From positions 34,565 through 98,564 of the forward strand of contig WELB01000046.1 of the NCBI GenBank assembly GCA_009602725.1: 64,000 bases of DNA, written 5' to 3'. Of the stretch, positions 33,442 through 46,173 are shown piece after piece. A program made the position numbers and the translations under genes. The DNA is from Spirogloea muscicola. Its lineage: Eukaryota; Streptophyta; Zygnematophyceae; Spirogloeales; Spirogloeaceae. Each line of letters opens with the position of its first letter. Positions within the stretch are counted from its first letter, which is position 1. The notes beneath the pieces were generated by a model, which worked only from the letters and a program-made list of their open reading frames with translations, searched no databases and was not told where the DNA came from.

Positions 33442-34351
33442 TGTGACAACTCTGCATCTAATCACACAGTTAAGAGTCAGATTGTCCTGGTTTGGATTCG
33501 AGCATAGGGTGTTTTGGAGACAACCCTCATACAGGAGAACGCCAACGCACATACCCGCACAGAGCGCAGCGGAAGTCTTACCCTGAGGCACCGCCCTAGG
33601 GCGGTGACTGTACCATAAGCTTACTGAGAGCCGGCGGGGCCCGCAACGATGAGCTGCGGCGACGGGCTGGCAGCAGACGGCAGCAGCAGAGCTGTGGCGG
33701 CGGCGGCAGCAGCAGGCAGCAGCGGAGCTGGCTAGGCAGCAGCAGGGCTGTGTCTCTCTCGGCGTTGGTCGAACTACGGAGTCTGGCCAAGGCCTACTAC
33801 TTATAGCGGTTCTCCTGCCACCCCCCCCTGAGGGTGTGACGAGGGTCGCCCCCAGGGCCCTCCCCCGGAGGGGCGGGCCTGACAAGGGGACACGATGAAT
33901 GCACAGGGTCAGAGGCCTGTAGCACGAGTCCAATGGAATAGCGCCAAGAGGCCGGCGCGCGAGTCCAAGAGACTGGCGCGCTGCACAGTGACTAGCGCCA
34001 AGGACGTGGCGCGCCAGGCCAAAAGCCTGGCACACAGGACCAAGGCCATGCGGCCATGTGGCCAAGCGAGCTGGCCAATCCGGCCAGCCCGCAGGGTACT
34101 GCCGGGGGAGAGCTGGCCCACCCGGCCAGCCTGCAGGGCGCTGGCCTGAGGGAGAGCGAGCCCACCCGGCCAGCCTGCAGGGCGTGGTCCCGGCATGCGC
34201 ACGTGGTAAGGAGCCCGGGACCTCGAACCGTACTTAGCTACACGGAGTGCAGCAAATTTACCCGCACCGTTGGGGATCCAAACGATAGATACGATACGCG
34301 CATGTAAGCTTACCGGCACCGTTGGCACGCCCAAAGGGTGGGAACTTTACA
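33442..34351 (-). repeat. Family B solo LTR nested in a family C LTR
   Basis: Runs from TGTGACAACTCTGCATC to GGGTGGGAACTTTACA. It carries family B modules (CACACAGTTAAGAGTCAG, CATAGGGTGTTTTGGAGACA, GCGGAAGTCTTACCCTGAGG). Its U3 minisatellite (GAGCTGGCCCACCCGGCCAG, CCTGCAGGGC) differs from that of the 46-54 kb copies. The flanks CGAGG and CTGGG match at only 3 of 5 positions. Confidence 0.82.
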
Positions 34352-34832
34352 CTGGGTACCCGGTCCGGTTCAGTGAGGCCCACGAGAGAGAGAGAGGCGC
34401 AGCCCTGCTGCCGCCTGCTGCCGCAGCACGTCAACGCGGCCGTGTGCTGCCTACTACCGCAGCCCGTCGCTGCAGCCCGTCGCTGCGGATCTTCACCGGC
34501 TCTCCTGTGAGTTATCTGTGGCTGCTCCCCTCGGGGACATTTGCTGGCCCGTACCCAAGAGGTGAGTCGCCGTCTGTCGGCGGCGCCTCAGGGCAAGGTA
34601 TCCGCTACGTCGTATGCGTGTGGTGCTTCGCTGTGCTGGGGGTTCGTCTATATACCCCAACTGACCAAATGCAATAAGGACGATCTAACCCTGACTGTGC
34701 GTGTAGGGGTTGGGATCTTGCTGGGTGTGCATTATTTCATTGGACGAGCTACGATCCTTGTTGACTTACTTTGACATTCCGATACAGCACATGCTCTGTA
34801 TGCTCTGGGTTGGCAACGTGACTCCAATTTAT

Positions 34833-34985
34833 TGTAATAAATTTCCCTTACACACACATCAAGTGATGGGTTGTCCTTGTTGGATTCAACAATGGAGTGT
34901 TTTAGGCGCCAACCCACTTTACACGGTGAAGCACTCACGCACCAGCGGAGTAGAAGACAGGGCCTGTGGCGCCGAGCGCCCTCCA
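34833..34985 (-). repeat. Family A LTR end fragment
   Basis: TGTAATAAATTTCCC, GGTTGTCCTTGTTGGATTC, GGCGCCAACCCAC and GAAGCACTCACGCACCAGCG correspond to the left end of a family A LTR. It stops after about 150 bp at a LINE tail. Confidence 0.7.
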
Positions 34986-35014
34986 CCATGCTCACCACTG
35001 CCTACAAGAAGCGA

Positions 35015-35290
35015 GCTCCTCCACAGAAAGTGGCTCTCCCGCAGGGAGCCAAAGGCTGTGAACAGCCAGTTCGGAAATAATTGACAACGACCGAAGTGAG
35101 AGGACGCTTCCAGGAGAGGGCGGTGGCTGGGAGAGGCCACCCCGAAACATCAGGCTTGACAAGGCTCGAAGGGGCCGCAGTCCTCGCCTTTTCACAGCCT
35201 CGCCCCCCTTTAGAGGAAGGTCCGAAGGGGCCGAAAAGCGCTATTTTACTAAAAGAGCCAGCTCCCATTTTCATAATTATGGTCCAGCCA
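35015..35290. mobile_element. LINE 3' tail remnants, both orientations
   Basis: 35025-35095 (minus) reads GTGGCTCTCCCGCAGGGAGC then GGCTGTGAACAGCC and TTGACAACGACC, a diverged second-type tail. 35180-35235 (plus) has TTTTCACAGCCTCGCCCCCC. Both are weak matches. Confidence 0.55.
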
Positions 35291-36158
35291 ACGGCACGGC
35301 TTACCTTGCTGCCAGTACCGACGAAAAGGGTTCTTCTTTACCTCCTTGAGCACCCGCTGTGGGCCGGTAGGTCCTGTGAACTCCCCCACGGCGATGATTA
35401 AGCGTCCATTTGCAAAAATTTTGGAGAAAATGTTCGTGCCCATTGCTCATGCTTTTCTTGCGCAGGCCAATCACAGCCAACGGCCTGTACTGGTAGAGTC
35501 TATCTTATGGCTTGGTCCTTCGGGCTGCTGGCCTCTCACAGCATTGCCCTACGACTCTTCCCCACAGTAGCATCACTGCGAGCCGTATCTCGGACCGTCG
35601 CTCGCAGGTGTGGTGGATACTGAGCCCGACCCGTCCCGCTTAAAGGCACCCGTTTTGCCTACCACTGTCGCGTCACAACTCGTGAGCACGTCGACCAATG
35701 TCTGTCCCCCTGAGATAACTTACGAATGAGAATTGCAAGCCAAGGACAGCTGTATAAATTTGTCAAAAGGCAAATTCAGGGCCAAGGCACTCAGTGGTCC
35801 AAAGAAGCAAGCATCCAAGCAAATAGGAGCGCCACATCTCCACTGGGCACAGGGGTGAAGCACAGCCTGCTTCTGCCCCCAGCCCACTACAAGACCCGAC
35901 CATAAGATCGAATCAACATTTGGCGCAGCCCTGCCTCCGCCAGAGCGTCCGGCTACTTGCCAGAAACTCCTCACAGATAGCCACAGGCGGTTGCCACCTC
36001 CGCCGCTGGAGCCACCCCAAAAGTGTATTTAAACGAATCTGTTGGGTATCCTGACGTTTACTGGATACACATTCTCAAGATCCCCGCTTATCTTTGCACT
36101 CTGATGGCCTATTACGCATGCATGTCACCCTCCGACTTGCCGCTGCACGCCCATTTCA
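35291..36158. other. Stretch without recognised gene
   Basis: No conserved coding block seen. A minus-strand open frame at 35249-35443 begins MGTNIFSKIFANGRLIIAV and contains GEFTGPTGPQRVL; it resembles nothing I can name. Confidence 0.35.
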
Positions 36159-36865
36159 AGTAACGTTCCCAGGTTTGTGAGCGCCTAACAGTGTTGTTAA
36201 CGCTTACCTGGTGTTCATTTGGCCGTTTGTGCCGGACGGCACGAACCGCCCTGACACTCGTGCCGTTGTCGTTCCGTCCAGGTTCGTCCGGGTGGCCTCG
36301 CATGCTCCCGTCATGCTCGGCCCAGACATGCTCGGCGGCATGCGTGGGCCCGGACGCCCCCGGCGGCATGGCCGCCCGCGGCCATGCTTGGCGGCATGCC
36401 CGCCGCAGCCATGCTCGGCGCCATGGCGCCTGCTGGAGACAGCTCATGGTTCCCTCGTTAGGCACGCTGCTCGTGGGCGAGCCTTGGGGCGACCCCCATA
36501 CACCCTGGAGGGCGGGTGGCACGGAGAAGCACTGACTATTGCACGAGCCGAGAGAGACCTTGGGGGCTGGGGACTCAGTGAAGCTCGGAGAGGCGCAGCC
36601 TTGCGGCTGCCTGCTGCTGTAGACCGCTGCCCCGCGCGGCTCGTTGCCGGCTCTGCTGTGGAGACCTTGGCGGCGTCCTGCGGGAGGTAAGGCTACAGCG
36701 TGTGCCCGTGGGTGGAGCCGCTATTTAGCGGCATCACCACAGGGCAAGTCTTCCGCTGTGCCGGAGTGCTTCCACGTGGCGGGTGGTTGTCCCTAAACTC
36801 CCAAGCACTCAATCCAATAAGGACACATTCGGCCCTAACCTGCCTGTTTAGGTCCGAACGTGACA
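36159..36865 (+). repeat. Family D-like solo LTR
   Basis: About 707 bp, with TAACGTTCCCAGG at the left and GGTCCGAACGTGACA at the right. A perfect 5-bp duplication TTTCA lies at 36154-36158 and 36866-36870. The U3 part holds short palindromic repeats built on CATGCTCGGCGGCATG. The orientation is opposite to the chromovirus bodies. Confidence 0.85.
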
Positions 36866-37011
36866 TTTCAAGTCGCAACTTCGTAGCCATCACGTTCGTA
36901 CATCACATTTGTGCCGTTCTTTGAAGGTTGCGCGCCATGATTCGGATTGCACGGTCGTCAATGTCGCGTGTCATCGTTAGACCGACTGGTGAGATGGGTA
37001 GTGTTACGTTC

Positions 37012-37852
37012 CCTCCGTTTGAAAGTGACAACAGTGCTGATAATTTGACATGATCGTATCGTATCTACTGTATGGAAGTCCCAAACGGTACCGGTAGCTT
37101 TGCTCCACTGTATGTAGCTAAGTACGATTCGAGGTCCCGGGCTCCGTACCACGTGCGCACGCCTTGGGCCCACGCCCTGTGGGCTGGCCGGGTGGGCCAG
37201 CTCTCCCAACAGCCCACGCCCTGCGGGCTGGCCGGATGGGCCAGCTCGCCTGGACTCATTGCGTCATGGCCTCAGTCCCTTGGCGCCGTGAGCCAGGCTC
37301 TTGGCCTGGTGCACCACTCTCTTGGCGCCAGTCCTCGGCGATGTGCGCCAGTGTCTCTTAGATTCGTCGTATCCCCTCGTCAGGCCCGCCCCTCCGGGGG
37401 AGGACCTTGGGGGCGACCCTCGTCACACCGTCAGGGGAGGGGTGGCAGGTGGAACGCTTTTCAGTAGTAGGCCGAGGCCAGACTCGGGAGGTGGACTTCT
37501 GACGCCAAGAGAGGCACAGCCCTGCTGCTGCCTGCTGCCGCAGCCGCCGCCACAGCTCTGCTGCTGCCGCCTGCTGCCCAGCCCGTCACGGCAGCTCATC
37601 GCTGCTAACCTCGCCGGCTCTCTGTAAGTACCATGGCTGCGCACTGGCGGGGACAGCTGCTGACCCTCGGTCGAGTCGCCGCCTTCCGGCGGTGCCTCAG
37701 GGTAAGACTTCCGCTGCGCTAGTGCGCGTGTGTGTGCGCTGTGTGCGCTGGCGTTCCACTCTGTAAGGGGGTTGTCTCCAAAACACCCTATGTCCGAAAG
37801 CCAAACAGGACGTTCTGACCCTAACTGTGTGATTAGGGACAGGGAAGTTACA
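37012..37852 (+). repeat. Family B LTR, 5' LTR of an old plus-strand element
   Basis: TGTTACGTTCCCTCCG to GACAGGGAAGTTACA. It is the reverse complement of family B LTRs and carries the GGGCTGGCCGGGTGGGCCAG-type U3 repeat also seen at 34065-34185. A decayed primer site follows at once (TTAATATCAGAGAAG, compare TTGGTATCAGAGGAG in the 46 kb element), so it is the 5' LTR of an element on the plus strand. Confidence 0.85.
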
Positions 37853-38452
37853 TTAATATCAGAGAAGTTCTTGCATCTAGCCAGTCAAGTAAAAGGTCAT
37901 GTTTTACTGCTGACAGTGCAAGGATCTCTCTGTATGCTGGACTAAAATTTCTCTGTAAGGGTGTAAAAATTTCCAGTGTGTACGTGGAGCCGTCATCAGC
38001 GAAGCGGCAAGTGTGCTGCCCTCTCGCCTTCGACATGCACGCACCGGGTCTTCAAGATGCTGAGTGGCTCTTCTCTCCGGCGGCGATCGTCATTGCCTGG
38101 TCAGTACTTCGCCTGCGTAACCACCTGTGCCCGGTGTGTAGCTGGCCTATGCAGCACGGCATAGCACCCGGTGCCGCAAGTGGGCGGCAATCTGACTGTC
38201 GGCCAGGCGCTGGTCTGTACTCTCGCCTGGTGTCCTCCCTCAGTCTGCTTTTACAGCTCTGTTGTTTGGGGGTATGATCTGGCAGGCTACCACGCTTTGC
38301 TTTGCTTGCCCAGTGCACGGGCCTTGCTCATCAACACTGTGGTAGCATTGTCTCAGCAGATATGTCTTATACCTGCCACTGACTTGATCCCTAAATGTGT
38401 TGGTGTAAAGGCGTGGAGTCGGCTGACTTAAGCGCGCCACCTAGTCCCCCTC

Positions 38453-38995
38453 TGTAGTGAATCTCGCCCTGAACACGCAGTCAGAGGGAGAGAGTCCTTA
38501 TTGTATTCGAGCATAGGGGGGGGGTTAGGGGCCGACCCACTACACGAGGAAGCACTAGCGCATAGCGCAGCGGAAGACAGGCCCTGTGGCGCCGCCTTGA
38601 CGACGACTCCACCTCCTGGGCGCAGGCCGGCGCAACAGGCCCCGCAGCGCAGTGCGGCGGCGGCTGCGGAGGCGAGCAGCGGCAAGGCTGCTCCGAGGCT
38701 TCCCGGGCTCGAACTGATTGATGAGCCTCTGCCCCTGAGGCTCCTTGGTGCTTCCCCGTGCGACCCCCCCTCCAGGGGTGTGAGCAGGTTCGCCCCAAGG
38801 CCCGCCTTGCGGCAGGCCCAAAGATCCTCCCTTGGCCAGGCGGATCCTTGAGGGGTATTTACGGACGGGCGGGGCCCGCACCCGGGCGAGCCACCGGCCA
38901 GCCAGCCTGGCAGCTGGCAGGGCACCTGGCCCAAATAGTCGGTCATGTAATGCCAACAGAGCCATGTGGCTTAACCAGACGGCTGATTCATTACA
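38453..38995 (-). repeat. Family A 3' LTR
   Basis: 543 bp, TGTAGTGAATCTCGCCC to TGATTCATTACA. It is the left LTR of the chromovirus. The adjacent antisense purine tract (CCTCCCCACTTTGG) marks it as the 3' LTR. Confidence 0.92.
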
Positions 38996-41900
38996 TACCT
39001 CCCCACTTTGGTGTTCACGTCCTCGGGAACCTCGAGAGAACAACCGACAGATTCTACACCCGACGTTTGCTGCCTCGACCAAGCCTAGGAGCATTACCAA
39101 CCTTGGCCAGGTATTCCCTGAGAGCATCCGGACAATGGCCAAATTGGCCGCAGGCTCCCACGTGTTGTGCTCAGGCCCATACCCGAGCCACTTCACCAGA
39201 TACTCACGGGTCTTACGCCCTCGAGGCTTGTCCCTATGAGACAAGATGTCTTCCGCCTCAAACTCAAGAGCATCCTCGATCAGTAGTGGAGGTGGGGGCG
39301 GTTGGACACGACCATCCGAAAGGAAGGCCCTCAGCTGAGACACATGGAAGACGTTATGTACCTTCCAATGCACTGGTGTCTTGAGCTCGTAGGACACCTT
39401 GCCCACTAGGCGTACTACTTGCAAATGGTGTCTTGAGCTCGTAGGATACCTTGCCCACAAGGCGTACTACTGCAAATGGTCCAACCCACTTGGGTAGCAA
39501 CTTGCGCGTACCCACAGCCCGCAAGGATAAGTGGTTTGTGCTAAGTAGCACTTGTGCACCAACATCGAAAGAGACGTCCTTCCGATGTTTGTCAGCATAA
39601 GCCTTCTGGCGACTCTGAGCAATTTCCAAGAATTGCCGAGCTCGTCTCTGAGCCTCCAAGAGAGTCCCAGTAAAGGCTACCGCGGCGGGAACCCGTTCCG
39701 GCCTCCCCACCTGAAGTGGAGCTCGGGGATGCTGACCATAGTTGAGGAAGAATGGAGTCTCCTTTGTGGACGCATGATAGGCATTGTTCACAGCATATTC
39801 AGCTGGAGCCACAACTCATCCCAGTCAGTCTGGCTGGGGTTGACGAAGTGCCTCAACATGTCCTCGAGAACTCGATTCATTCGCTCAGTTTGACCATCAG
39901 TTTGTGGGTGAAAGGCTGTGGACATGGCTTGTTTCGTGCCAAAGATCTTGCAAACTTCTGTCCAGAAGTGACCCGTAAAGCGAGGATCGCGGTCCGAGAC
40001 CTTCCTCGCAGGCACGCCATGCAATTTCCACACCTTATCCACAAAGATGCCAGCGAAATCCTTCGTAGGAACCCGCGTAGTTGTGGGAGCAAAATGCACC
40101 ATTTACTCAAGCGATCCACAAAGACGACAATGGCATCATAGCCATTTCGCGTCTTAGGCAATTGTGTGATGAAATCCACACTTACATCAGACCAATTCCG
40201 CTCCGCAATCTGCAAGGGCTGAAGTAAACCGGCAGGTTTGCCAGGGATTGCCTTACTACGCTGGCAGGTGGCACAACTGACCACAAAAGCGCGCACCTGG
40301 GCTGAAAAGCCCGGCCACCAAAAGAGGCGTCGCACAGCCTTTTGGGTTTTGCCCACGCCCAGATAGATGACCACTGTAAGGCGGATCATGCAGCTCCGGC
40401 ATTATGTCAGTGCGCAAGGCATTGCAGTTCGAGACCACAATAGCGTCACCTTGCCACCAAAAGCCTGTGTCATCGGTGAGGGTACTCACGTTGGCGGCCT
40501 CAGCAAACCACGGGTCGGTGCCATACCCTTGACGGATACGGACATAGAGCTCAGAGAGGTCTGCCATGGGTAGCTCAGAAGCTTGACGAGTCGGACGCAA
40601 TCCAGCAGCCCGCACTCCAGAAGCATTCAAGGTGGCCAACGCAGCAGCGCCGCTAATGTTGCGACTCACAGGGTCCGCGGCATTAAGACGGCCAGGGCGA
40701 TAAACCCATTGGAAGTCAAATTGTACAATGCACTCCGACCATCGAGCTTGAAGCCGAGTCAAATGCTGCTGTGTGTGGAAATATGTCAACGGGCAATGAT
40801 CCGTGACAACCGTAAATGCCACACCTTCCAGGTAGCAACGCCAGACACGTAAGGCGTGCACCACAGCCAGCAATTCCTGCTCGTCCGTAATGTAATTGCA
40901 CTCTGCAGGTATGAGCAGGCGACTCTCAAACGCTAACGGGTGACCCTCTTGCAAGAGCACGGCACCAATGCCGGTCAAAGAGGCATCGCAGACAAGCTCA
41001 TATGGCACGCCTTCCCGAGGAAAGGCCAGCACAGGCGGAGACGTCAGCGCGTGCTGAAGTCCCTCAAATGCACTCTGGCATTCGGACGACCAGTCCCAAG
41101 GTACGTCCTTACGAGTCAACTTCGTAAGAGGAAGTGCCAAGTTCCCATAGCCTTGTAGGAACTTTCGAAAGTAGTTTGCAAAGCCCAAAAAGGAGCGCAA
41201 TGCAGGGACCGTCTTTGGCACAGGCCAATCCCGTACGACTGAAGTCTTATTGGGATCAACACGTATTCCGTCCTTGCCTACGACATGCCCGAGGTATGTC
41301 AATTCTGGCTGGTTAAATGCGCACTTGGACCGCTTTGCGTACAAGTGATTGTCACGCAGCAGCTGCAGCACTTGGCGCAGGTGCTTCGCGTGATCCGCAG
41401 GTGTTTTGCTGAACACGAGGATATCGTCCAGATATACGAGCACAAAATAATAGAGCAAGGGCCAAAGACCCTCGACATCACCGCCTGGAAAGTCGCCGGT
41501 GCATTGGTTAGACCAAAGCTCAGCACTTTGAACTGAAAATGTCCAAGCGGCGTCCGAAACGCTGACTTCGGAACATCTGCAGGCGTGATTCGAATTTGAT
41601 GATACCCACTTGCCAGGTCCAGGGAGCTAAACACCGTAGCCCCTGCGAGCCAATCGAACAGATCATTTATTCGAGGCAAAGGATATCGATTCTTGATGGT
41701 AAGCTTGTTCAAAGCCCGATAATCGATGCACATCTGTAGAGTGCGATCCTTCTTTTTGACAAAGAGAATGGGTACTCCGCATGGCGACTGAGAGGGCTCA
41801 ATGTAGCCCTTCGCCAGCAGGTCCTCGACCTGGGATTGCATCTCTCGAGATTTGAGAGGGCTAAGCCGGTACATGGGACGGTAAGGCGGGTGAGCGCCTG

Positions 41901-44771
41901 GCTCCAATGGGATTGTGTGAGCCACACCTCTTTGAGGAGGGAGACCGTCCGGAAGAGAGTCGGGAAACACGTCCGCAAACTCATCCAGCAGCTTATCAAG
42001 AATTCCGCCATGTGAATCCGCAGCATTCACACACAAGTCAGGCTTGGACTCGTCATATTTGAACGCCACCATCACAAGAAATGCCGTCTCGACAGTGTTC
42101 TTGTGAATCAGCCGCTTCATCTGCATGGCGGACAGCAGAATGGGAGCCCCTGCCGCCAGCGGCGGTGCACAGGGAAGCTGCTTGCATAGGACAAAGCGCC
42201 GTGCGCCACGTTGTACCGTGCAAGTTCGGCGTTCATAGTCAAGGCATGCTGATGTGGCGAAGCCAGTCATCGCCCAATATGACATCAATAGCGACGGACA
42301 ACGCAATTGCGTAGCAAAGCACCTCGGCTTTATATTGCTGAATGCGAATTTGAATTGAGCACAAACCCAGCACATTGGTAGGGTGGCCATCGGCCAATGT
42401 CACTCTAGATAGACCGTCTGCTTGCAAATGCAAGCCAGCGGAGCACACCAAATCCCTACTCACGAAGGGCACTGAGGCCCCTGAGTCTACGAGGAACCTA
42501 GCCGGTGCCAAAGCAATCAGCCCTTCAAACAGCATAGTATGTCCACCATGGACGCTGCCAAGGAATGGGGTGCGAGCGACGTAGACCCGGACCGAGGTCG
42601 GGTAAGGCCTATGCTCATAAGCATCAACGCTACGCCTGAGGAGCGTGTGACCTGCCTCGTGCGAGGACAGCAGGTCCATCCCCAGCGGAGCTCGATTAGG
42701 TACGCCGCGCCTCTGCGGCACAATGAAGAACAGCATTTCTTCAGCCTCACGGCGCTCAGGCCAGCTCAAGTAAACATCAGCAGCCATTTGCAAAGCATTG
42801 TGGGCAACCCACACAAATAGAGGCCCTCCGGCCTCCAGGCCTTGCAATAAAGCAGAGATGGAGCGCACAACCGGCACGGTTGGCGGGCAAGCAATGCCAG
42901 CAAGATCAAACAGCTCAAGTGCGTCTGGCTGGATGATGTGGCTCTCAGAGGCCAAGGTCAGGCACTCACGCTTTCCTTTGAAGCCGCCCTTGTCCCGGCC
43001 ATCGGGCGCTGTGGACGTGGCCCCGCAGAGGCCGCCGTGCAGTCCCTGGACATGTGGCCCAGCTCCCCGCACTTGAAGCATCCAGCTCCCTCCACGCGCG
43101 GCTTGGGAAAATCGCCTTGTGGACGCGCGTTCGAACCTTGGCGTGGTTGGAACCGCCTGTTGCGTCGGTCTGCATCAGGACCGCCTGCCTGCAGCAGGGG
43201 CCGCTTGCTCGGACCCGCAAGATTGACCGTGCCGAGCATCTTGCGCGCGTGCTCCACCATCATTGTGAAGTCAGTGAGCTGCTTCGCTGTTGCGGAATCC
43301 ACCGCGACGGCGTCGCGACAACGCTTGGGCAGTCCAGCCTTGAAGCGTTGGCATTGCTCAATCGGCCGCATGGGCTCGGTGTGGAGCTTGGAGAGCAGAA
43401 GCCGGAAGGTCCGCAGATAAGCCTCAAAAGCCTCCTTGCCTTCACCCTCCATGTGGAGAGCATCGAGGTCGTCACGGGCACGCAGCTCCTCGTGAGGGTC
43501 TCCATATGTGGCCAAGAGAGATATGCAGAAGAACTCCCATCGGTTGTACTCTGCAGGCGTCTCGCCCCTCTTGATGGAATTCCACCATTCTCTTGGCTCC
43601 CCAACGGAGTAGGTTGACGCGAGGCGCACGCGGGCCTCCGCCGTCGTGAGCGAGCAGACAAACCATTCGTCCATCTCGTTGAGCCAAGGCTGGCACCCAC
43701 CCCGGTCGCCGTGACCGGAGTGTTGCCGGGGTGCATGCGCCCGAGCAAGTCCATGCTCCGGGGGGCCGTTGCTCTTTCGCACCAAATGCACCGAGGAATC
43801 CACCTCTTGCATGTGCCGCTCTGTGGCGCGCTGCCGGACGAGGAGGGACCGCTGCTCTGTGCAAATCCTTGCGTTGAGCCGGTATTGCGCTGGGTCCGCC
43901 GTCAGCTTGGTTGCTGCCAAGTCCTGCTCGAGAAGGGCGCACCTCCTCAGCCGACAAGCCCTCGTTGCCTTCGGCTCCGAGCTCCGCGTGCCCCTCAAGG
44001 GCTTGCCCCGCAGCAGCCACTGCATCCACAGTATCTGGCCCTGCCCCAGCCGCTGCGTCCACAGTCGGCCGTGCTAGAGCAGCCGCCGCATCCACAGCGT
44101 TCTGCTCCGCGGCAGCCGCTGCATCCACAGCGGTCCGCTCCGCGACAGCCGCTGCATCCGCAGCCAACCGCGCCTCTGCAGCCGCTGCATCCGCAGCCGA
44201 CCGCGCCTCTGCAGCCGTTGTAGCCGCAGCCGACTGCGCCGCAGCCCGAGGGCCGAATCTTGCGCTGGAAGTACGTGAAGCCATTCTGTCTGAGGGACAC
44301 TGAAGGATCAGTTCAGCTCCGACAGTCAGCAGAATACACCCTGCATACTGCAATACAAGACATCGCAAGACTGCTGCAGCAGCGAGCGAGCAAGCAAGAC
44401 AGCGCGCAAGTCCACAGCAGGCAGGCAGACAGCCGCGAGGTGACCAAGACCGATGCTCGCGAGCAACGCTGGTCACATGACTGACCTCACCACACAAAAC
44501 TGCAAGCTCAAGCGTCACCTCAAAAGGAGCGAACACAGCAAGTGGTCCTGGAGGATCAGTCCTCCGAAATGTGGCGTTGGTCATTGCCGGCTCTGCGCAA
44601 TGATGCCTCCGCACCCGGCGCGTCAGAGGAGCCGTCCCACGGACCCACGTCTGGCAAGCAATTCAACATTGACAGAGAAAAGTCAGGCCAGAATATCAAG
44701 GAGATCCTTGCATCATCAGCGAGCACAGAAAGTCACAAGCACGATGGATGCAAGAACACCTCTGATACCAA

Positions 44772-45308
44772 TGTAGTGAATCTCGCCCTGAACACGCATT
44801 TAGAGAGAGAGAGTTTTTATTGTATTCGAGCATAGGGGGTTTAGGGGCCCCACTACACAAGGAAGCACTAGCGCATAGCGCAGCGGAAGACAGGCCCTGT
44901 GGCGCCGCCTTGACGGCGACTCCACCTCCTGGGCGCAGGCCGGCGCAGCAGGCCCCGCAGCGCAGTGCGGCGGCGGCTGCGGCGGCGAGCAGCGGCAAGG
45001 CTGCTCCAAGGCTTCCTCGGCTCGAACTAATTAATGAGCCTCTGCCCCTGAGGCTCCTTGGTGCTTCCCCGTGCCACCCCCCCTCCAGGGGTGTGAGCAG
45101 GTTCGCCCCAAGGCCCGCCTTGCGGCAGGCCCAAAGATCCTCCCTTGGCCGGGCGGATCCTTGAGGGGTATTTCCGGACGGGCGGGGCCCGCACCCGGGC
45201 GGGCCACCGGCCAGCCAGCCTGGCAGCTGGCAGGGCACCTGGCCCAAATAGTCGGTCATGTAATGCCAACAGAGCCATGTGGCTTAAGCAGACGGCTGCT
45301 TCATTACA
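44772..45308 (-). repeat. Family A 5' LTR
   Basis: 537 bp, TGTAGTGAATCTCGCCC to TGCTTCATTACA. The primer-binding site lies just outside at 44760-44771. I count roughly 25-30 differences from its partner by eye, including a few small length changes. Confidence 0.92.
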
Positions 45309-46173
45309 CCCTCTGCCGGCTGTTCAACCTGCTAAGGTCGAGGAAGCGGTCTGATGAGCTGTCTGGGCTCCAATCGCCATACCTGGATGTCCGACTCCGA
45401 GGATGCTCAGCGCGTTGGTGCACTCGATAGAGCAGTATGAGGCTGCTGGTCCAAGGCGACCTACTAACAACTACTGTGTGGGGGGGGGTTGTTATAATAT
45501 GTGCACACTACTCGCCCATGTTGTAGGGCGAGCAATCCCTGCATCTCCTGTAGGCTAAGTGCCTGGTGCTGCCGGAGCTCTGGGTGGATGTGCCCAATTG
45601 TCTCCACCTGCTGCAGCCGTAGTCACGACTAGGGTGTGTCCAGCCGTCTCTACCAGCCATGTGCACCTCTTACTGTTGCTGCCGGATTCAACTGAATGTG
45701 CCTAGTCGTCTCCACCTGCCGTGTTGGCTAGAAAAGCAAACAGGAGCAGCCTCAACACCTGACCTCATACCACGATTTGAGATCGTGGTATGGCTTGCTT
45801 GTACGGTTAATCTTTCACGTCCCGCGTGGCGCATGTGACCACCTCTCTGTGTGGGACCCTGCCTAGTGGCAGGCTCCGGTGAAGAAGTCCATCCCTGGGG
45901 ATCTTATTATTATTAGGAACTATTTCCAAGCTCATTGACCATATGTACAGAATGCCATTGACTTGGCAAGTATCTGGGCAACACGTGGCTTGTGTGCCAC
46001 TGCACCCTGGGCGTTGAATGATTTCTTTGTTCTCGCCGACTTGATATTCGTCGCTTCGTGACAAATGGCTTGTCTGCCACTACACGCCACGACATTGCCT
46101 GCATATCAATTATCAGCTGTGCTGCTGTGTAACACGAGCTGGCCAGTAACCATTTGTCTAGTGTGAGACATGG

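Larger units (their letters stand above)
32033..34722 (+). repeat. Family C solo LTR (outer) split by two later LTRs
   Basis: The outer LTR begins TGTAAAGTCCCCGCCGTTACG and is read in the orientation of a plus-strand element. It is interrupted by a second family C LTR at 32512 and a family B LTR at 33442. It resumes near 33399 and again near 34352, where CCCGGTCCGGTTCAGTGAGG matches CCCGGTCAACATCAGTGAAG of the inner copy, and ends near 34722. This is a three-member nest of LTRs with no internal genes. Confidence 0.82.
38453..45308 (-). mobile_element. Family A Ty3/gypsy chromovirus with both LTRs
   Basis: 6,856 bp on the minus strand with a perfect 5-bp duplication CCCTC (38448-38452, 45309-45313). 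After the 5' LTR (right) comes the primer site TTGGTATCAGAGG, matching the initiator-Met tRNA end. Parts in order on the minus strand: gag with an alanine-rich repeat segment and a zinc knuckle (CFKCGELGHMSRDC), about 43.0-44.6 kb; aspartic protease ([22 protein letters not shown]), about 42.3-42.6; reverse transcriptase (YLDDILVF), about 41.2-42.0; RNase H, about 40.7-41.1; integrase with zinc finger, about 39.8-40.4; chromodomain, about 39.1-39.4. A purine tract precedes the 3' LTR. Broken, with several interruptions. The LTRs are roughly 95% alike by eye, so it is moderately old. Confidence 0.93.

Noticed and set aside
38555-38996. C-terminal extension of the chromodomain frame into the family A LTR
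   Set aside because: The frame merely stays open through the GC-rich LTR; no conserved domain follows.
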